Shown one piece after another: positions 60,390 to 64,000 of a stretch of 64,000 nt of DNA (position 1 is its first letter; every line of letters starts with the position of its first letter). Origin of the DNA: Mycobacterium triplex (GTDB lineage Bacteria > Actinomycetota > Actinomycetes > Mycobacteriales > Mycobacteriaceae); the NCBI RefSeq assembly GCF_000689255.1, contig NZ_HG964446.1:635330-699329 (forward strand). The letters are read 5' to 3'. The notes under the pieces were generated by a model. The model saw only the letters and a program-made list of their open reading frames with translations, was not told the origin of the DNA and did no database searches. A program made the position numbers and the translations under genes.

Positions 60390-61834
60390 AACCACGGACC
60401 GGCGTAGTCACCGGTTGCCCCACGGGCGAGATATGCACCGGAGCGATCCATCGCTGTTGCGCCGCCGCCGCCGCACGGAAAGCTGTAGCTGCCTACGCAC
60501 AAAGTGTTGGAACCAGTTGAAGTCTTGGGTCCTTCGGTGCGAAGCAGGACCCATCCGCCGTCCAGCTTCGCAAGCGGGCGCACGGACCATCCTGCGGACA
60601 TGGTCTTCGATGTGCGGTAGTCGATCACCGGGTTGTCGGATTCATTCTTCAGATAGACAAGGTTTCCGCCGATATCCGCATCCGAAATTTTCAGGCCGCT
60701 GATCTGCTGATCACTCAATCCGAAGACTTCTTTCTTGGCGGCCGTGTCGAAGATCTTGAGATACCCACCGCGACGGCTGTCACTGCCCGCCAAGATGATC
60801 GTGTCACCGTAGGTGAAGGCCTCCGCCAGCGCGGGAATCGTTGGGGAGGGAGCCATTCCCTGACTCATGTCGAGGTAGGGCGCGATGGGACCGGTGATGT
60901 CCCGTGCCCGCATGTCGAAATAGAAGACACCAGGCGCAAGATCCGCCGGGTCGACGGATGCTCCGGCCTTGGGGGTGGCTTGCACGTTGTGTTCGAGTAG
61001 GAAGCCATGATCTACCGCAATGATATTGCCGAGGTTGCGGAATGTGCCGACTTCGGTCCCGTCGGCGCCGCTGTGGAAGTGCAAATCGAAGGTGGTATAG
61101 GTGGGCCCTTTGATGGCGTTCTGCACCGCGTAACCGTCGTAGTTGATTCCCCTGATGCCGGTATCGGTGTTCAGTGCCACCTCGAGATGCGCCTTCGTCT
61201 CAAGCGTGTTGGGATCGAAGAAGGCAACCGAGATCAAGTCGGGTCCCGACCAGTGGACGACCACGAACCCGCCCTCGGCTGGATAAATCGACCAGTTTGC
61301 GTCGACTTCGTTTCCGGGGGCCGGTGGCGAAAATGGCTTCTTTGCTGTCGGTTGGGGAGTTGACGGATCAAAGGCGATGAGATTGGTCTGTTGAGACTCC
61401 GGAGTCAGCCCTTGGGACGGGGTCTTGGTGGTGAGCAGGTAGATGACCCGTTGCTTGCCGTCGTTGGTGGTCGCGACCGCGCAGCCCTGCGCCATCAGCT
61501 TCTCGCCGGCGGCGATCGCCGGATGCGGCAAGGCGATATTGTCGCCGGTTTGCGTATCGAAGATCTGGCCCGTTTGGGGGGCGTTGGGTTGGACTGCGGG
61601 ATCGCAACCCGCGTAGATCGTCGACGAGTTCCGCAGCAATCGATCACCCTGGGTGCCGGGCAGAGTCGCTCGTGTCGATCGCTGCGGTGCAGTCGACGTC
61701 GTCCCAGTCGCCGGCGAACCCTGCGGGCGTTTCGCCGGCGAGCCGCACCCGAAGAGCGTTACGGCACAGGCGACTACAACCGCGATGGTGCACCCGTTTC
61801 GGCCAGTTGAATGTCGATGCGTTGGACGTGACAT
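60386..61834 (-). CDS. exported lipoprotein, beta-propeller-like
   Basis: A 482-residue protein with a lipoprotein signal (AVVVACAVTLFGC, lipid Cys near residue 30) followed by a Ser/Thr/Pro-rich linker. The mature part consists of repeated beta segments such as QRVIYLLTTKTPSQGL, GFVVVHWSGPDLISVAFFDP and GGYLKIFDTAAKKEVFGLSD, suggesting a beta-propeller. AGGAG precedes the ATG by five bases. No enzymatic motif; it may sense or bind a cell-wall or metabolite ligand. Cys residues near both ends suggest disulfides. Confidence 0.78.
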   Translation of the reverse strand: MSRPTHRHSTGRNGCTIAVVVACAVTLFGCGSPAKRPQGSPATGTTSTAPQRSTRATLPGTQGDRLLRNSSTIYAGCDPAVQPNAPQTGQIFDTQTGDNIALPHPAIAAGEKLMAQGCAVATTNDGKQRVIYLLTTKTPSQGLTPESQQTNLIAFDPSTPQPTAKKPFSPPAPGNEVDANWSIYPAEGGFVVVHWSGPDLISVAFFDPNTLETKAHLEVALNTDTGIRGINYDGYAVQNAIKGPTYTTFDLHFHSGADGTEVGTFRNLGNIIAVDHGFLLEHNVQATPKAGASVDPADLAPGVFYFDMRARDITGPIAPYLDMSQGMAPSPTIPALAEAFTYGDTIILAGSDSRRGGYLKIFDTAAKKEVFGLSDQQISGLKISDADIGGNLVYLKNESDNPVIDYRTSKTMSAGWSVRPLAKLDGGWVLLRTEGPKTSTGSNTLCVGSYSFPCGGGGATAMDRSGAYLARGATGDYAGPWF

Positions 61835-62002
61835 AAAGACTCCTAGCTTCTGACACGATCGCGGGCGTCAAGATTTGGGATGCCGTCGGATGATGGCCGA
61901 TCACCGTTGCCGCACCTACGGGATTGGACCACATGGCGTGCCGGATCATCCGGGGTTTCGTCAGTCCCACTCGAAAATCTCGAGGCTACCGTGCCCGGAG
62001 TC

Positions 62003-64000
62003 TCACTCCTGGTCGGGCTGGATGACACCGATGGTCTTGTTGAGCCAGTTGGGCGCCAGCCACGAGATCGCGGTGGCGCCCGCGGTGGCCCCCATCACGC
62101 CCGACCACGCGATCGGTCCCAACGGTGTGCATCCGAAGAATTGGCTGACCACCGGGGTTTGCACGATGCCGACCAGCACACCCGCGCTGCCCAGCGCGGT
62201 CGCCACGACGAGCGGGCTGTGCTGGCGGGTCAGCAGCGTCTGGGCCAGCTGCGTGGTCACCAACGCCGTCAATCCCATTGTGGCCGTGCGCCGTTCGCTG
62301 CCGGGTGTCCAGCGCCCGATGGTCCAGGCCGCCGTCGCGCCCGCGGCGGTGACCACGCCGCGGGTGACGATCTGGCGCATCAGCGGGGCGTCGAGCGAGG
62401 GTGTGGGGCCGGTCAACACCGCGAGACGGTGTGCGGCGCGGGCGTTTTCGGCCTGCTCCTCGGTTTCGTACTCGGCCTCGTCGGGTTCGACGTACTGCGA
62501 CGTGACGGCAACCGCCAGCGCGGGGAACATGTCGGTGAGCAGGTTCACCAGCAGCAGCTGACGGGTTCCCACCGGCGCGCGGCCCTGACCGAACGCGGTC
62601 CCGATGATGGTGAACAGCACCTCGCCGACGTTGCCGCCGACCAGGATCGTGACGGCGTCGCGAACACCGGCCCACATGCTGCGGCCCTCGACCAGCGCGT
62701 CGAGCAGCACGCTCAGATCGCGGTCGGTCAGGACGATGTCGGCGGCGCTGCGGGCGGCCGACGAACCGCGCCCGCTTACGCCGATCCCCACGTCGGCCAT
62801 CCGGATGGCCGCGGCGTCGTTGGCGCCGTCGCCGACCATCGCCGTCACCCGGCCACAGCGCTGCAGCGCCGCCACGATCTGCACCTTCTGCTCCGGGCTG
62901 ACGCGGGCGAACACCTGGACGTTGGAAACGACCTTGGCGGCGGCGTCCTCGTCGAGACCGGCCAGTTCGGCGCCGGTGATGACCCGCGCATCCGCCGGCA
63001 GCCCCAGCTGGCGGGCGATCGCCCGGGCCGTGATCGGATGGTCTCCGGTGATCAGCACCACCTCGCGGCCGGCTGCCTCCAGCGCCTCGATCAACGGGCG
63101 CGACGACGCCCGTGCGGTGTCGGCCAGGCCGACGTAGCCCAGCAGCTCGAGGTCGTGTGCGGTGGCGTCGACGGCATCGACGTCGGTGTCCTCGTCATGC
63201 GTGGTCCCGTTCGGCCAGGGGCGGCGCGCCACCGCCAACACCCGCAAACCCCGTTCGGCGAGGCTGCGCACCACCGACTCGGCGTGCGCCCGGTCGGCCG
63301 CCGGGTCGGCGAACCGGCAGCGGGGCAGCACCACCTCGGGTGCGCCCTTGAGCATCAGCACCGGCTTGTCGGCGTCCGCGCTCAGGGTGCCGATCGCGGC
63401 GGCATAGCCACGACTGGACTCGAACGGCACCTCGGCAAGCAGCTGCCAGCCCGAATTGTTCTTGGTGAGAAGGAAACTCGAGGCGGTGAGGATCGCCTCG
63501 TCGGTGGCGTGCGCGTGGCCTTGTCCGTCCTGGGGCTGAGGCGACGCCCAGGCCGCGGCCCGCAGCACCGCGGCCGAGCGCGGATCCTCGGCTTCCGGGA
63601 ACGGATCGCCCGGCCGGGCATCGTGCGGCATCGCGCACAGGACGCGCAGCCGGTTCTCGGTGAGGGTGCCGGTCTTGTCGAAACACACGGTGTCGACCCG
63701 GCCCAACGCTTCGATCGTGCGCGGCGAGCGGACCAGCACCCCATGCGACGTCAGGCGCTGCGCGGCGGCCAGCTGGGACAGCGTGGCCACCAACGGCAGA
63801 CCCTCCGGCACGGCGGCCACGGCGATCGCGACACCGTCGGCGACGGCCTGACGTAGCGACGCGCGCCGCAGCAACGCCAACGCGGTCACCGCGGCACCGC
63901 CGGTCAGGGTCAACGGCAGCACCTTGGAAGTGAGCTCGCGCAGCCGGGCCTGCACTCCGGCCGCCGTCTCGACGTCGGCAACCGCCGAGATCGCCCGGTG
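62003..64000 (-). CDS. ctpI: P-type cation-transporting ATPase, CtpI-like, C-terminal part
   Basis: The frame is open to the window edge, so the gene starts outside. Visible motifs are VPEGLP in the transmembrane part, phosphorylation site FDKTGTLTENRL, KGAPE, the hinge TGDHPITA and GDGANDAAAI, and six membrane helices at the C-terminus. VPEGLP rather than CPC marks a P2-like ATPase, not a heavy-metal exporter. It lies near the Rv0106-like gene as ctpI does next to Rv0106 in M. tuberculosis; here an SDR-FadD-lipoprotein block sits between them. Substrate not established. Confidence 0.85.
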   Translation of the reverse strand, partial: HRAISAVADVETAAGVQARLRELTSKVLPLTLTGGAAVTALALLRRASLRQAVADGVAIAVAAVPEGLPLVATLSQLAAAQRLTSHGVLVRSPRTIEALGRVDTVCFDKTGTLTENRLRVLCAMPHDARPGDPFPEAEDPRSAAVLRAAAWASPQPQDGQGHAHATDEAILTASSFLLTKNNSGWQLLAEVPFESSRGYAAAIGTLSADADKPVLMLKGAPEVVLPRCRFADPAADRAHAESVVRSLAERGLRVLAVARRPWPNGTTHDEDTDVDAVDATAHDLELLGYVGLADTARASSRPLIEALEAAGREVVLITGDHPITARAIARQLGLPADARVITGAELAGLDEDAAAKVVSNVQVFARVSPEQKVQIVAALQRCGRVTAMVGDGANDAAAIRMADVGIGVSGRGSSAARSAADIVLTDRDLSVLLDALVEGRSMWAGVRDAVTILVGGNVGEVLFTIIGTAFGQGRAPVGTRQLLLVNLLTDMFPALAVAVTSQYVEPDEAEYETEEQAENARAAHRLAVLTGPTPSLDAPLMRQIVTRGVVTAAGATAAWTIGRWTPGSERRTATMGLTALVTTQLAQTLLTRQHSPLVVATALGSAGVLVGIVQTPVVSQFFGCTPLGPIAWSGVMGATAGATAISWLAPNWLNKTIGVIQPDQE

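Noticed and set aside
1..64000. Mobile elements, CRISPR arrays, tRNA and rRNA genes
   Set aside because: No transposase, integrase, repeat-spacer array, or tRNA/rRNA-like sequence was recognised on either strand.
62003..64000. Heavy-metal ATPase for the gene at the right end
   Set aside because: It has VPEGLP rather than a CPC motif, so it is not a copper- or zinc-type P1B enzyme.

Overview
The window is high-GC actinobacterial DNA with a clear mycobacterial signature. It is packed with FadD acyl-CoA synthetases, short-chain dehydrogenases (SDRs), Baeyer-Villiger monooxygenases, a mycofactocin-type SDR, a Rv1900c-like hydrolase-cyclase fusion and an antigen-85-like esterase. Its right end holds the zinc-scarcity ribosomal paralogues, a Rv0106-like CobW protein and a CtpI-type ATPase. 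A non-tuberculous Mycobacterium is the best guess; species cannot be read from the sequence. No rRNA, tRNA, CRISPR array, transposase or phage gene was seen.

Layout. 0-5.6 kb: a CoA-transferase cut by the window edge, a small conserved protein, a thiolase-fold protein without an obvious nucleophilic Cys plus its DUF35 zinc-ribbon partner, a PadR regulator and a convergent FadD; this looks like acyl-CoA or sterol side-chain catabolism. 5.7-9.6 kb: an SDR, a frame-disrupted hydrolase divergent from a TetR gene, a secreted polyhydroxybutyrate-depolymerase-like lipoprotein, and a MarR gene with a perfect operator. 9.6-15.5 kb: a PaaX regulator divergent from a Rieske oxygenase, then HD hydrolase, polysaccharide deacetylase and membrane esterase genes. 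15.5-19 kb: a copper P1B-ATPase with a C/G-rich double operator, and a membrane protein. 19-25 kb: a five-gene minus-strand run (SDR, SDR, uncharacterised protein, sulfotransferase, SDR) divergent from a LysR gene. 25-29.3 kb: an FMN/F420 split-barrel protein, a DUF417 membrane protein, and two closely related TetR genes around a TRIC-like channel gene.

29.3-33.8 kb: two overlapping Baeyer-Villiger-type monooxygenases and a convergent zinc alcohol dehydrogenase. 33.8-38.8 kb: FUSC transporter, DUF2252, SDR and Ca2+/cation antiporter genes with a long leader. 38.8-43.6 kb: SDR, SnoaL-like and doubly frameshifted alcohol dehydrogenase genes divergent from an IclR gene and an MmgE/PrpD gene. 43.6-50 kb: DUF2127, a gene-poor stretch with one possible small ORF, a CGNR regulator divergent from an SDR, SRPBCC, methyltransferase, hydrolase-cyclase and TetR genes. 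50-55.5 kb: a DUF2236 oxygenase behind a near-28-bp dyad operator, a resorcylate-decarboxylase-like amidohydrolase, an SDR, and a two-gene adenylating enzyme plus acyl reductase module (LuxE/LuxC- or EhpF/EhpG-like). 55.5-57.8 kb: rpmB2-rpmG1-rpsN2-rpsR2 divergent from the CobW-like gene, with two Zur-like boxes between. 57.9-64 kb: SDR-FadD pair, a lipoprotein and the C-terminal part of ctpI.

Themes. Much of the window consists of small catabolic modules, each with its own local regulator (PadR, TetR, MarR, PaaX, LysR, IclR, CGNR) and a readable dyad operator. The regulated enzymes act on CoA-, ketone- or aromatic-type substrates that sequence alone cannot name. Convergent genes repeatedly share their stop codons. 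Three single-base frame disruptions occur, in two genes, all in homopolymer or dinucleotide runs, so sequencing error must be excluded before calling pseudogenes.
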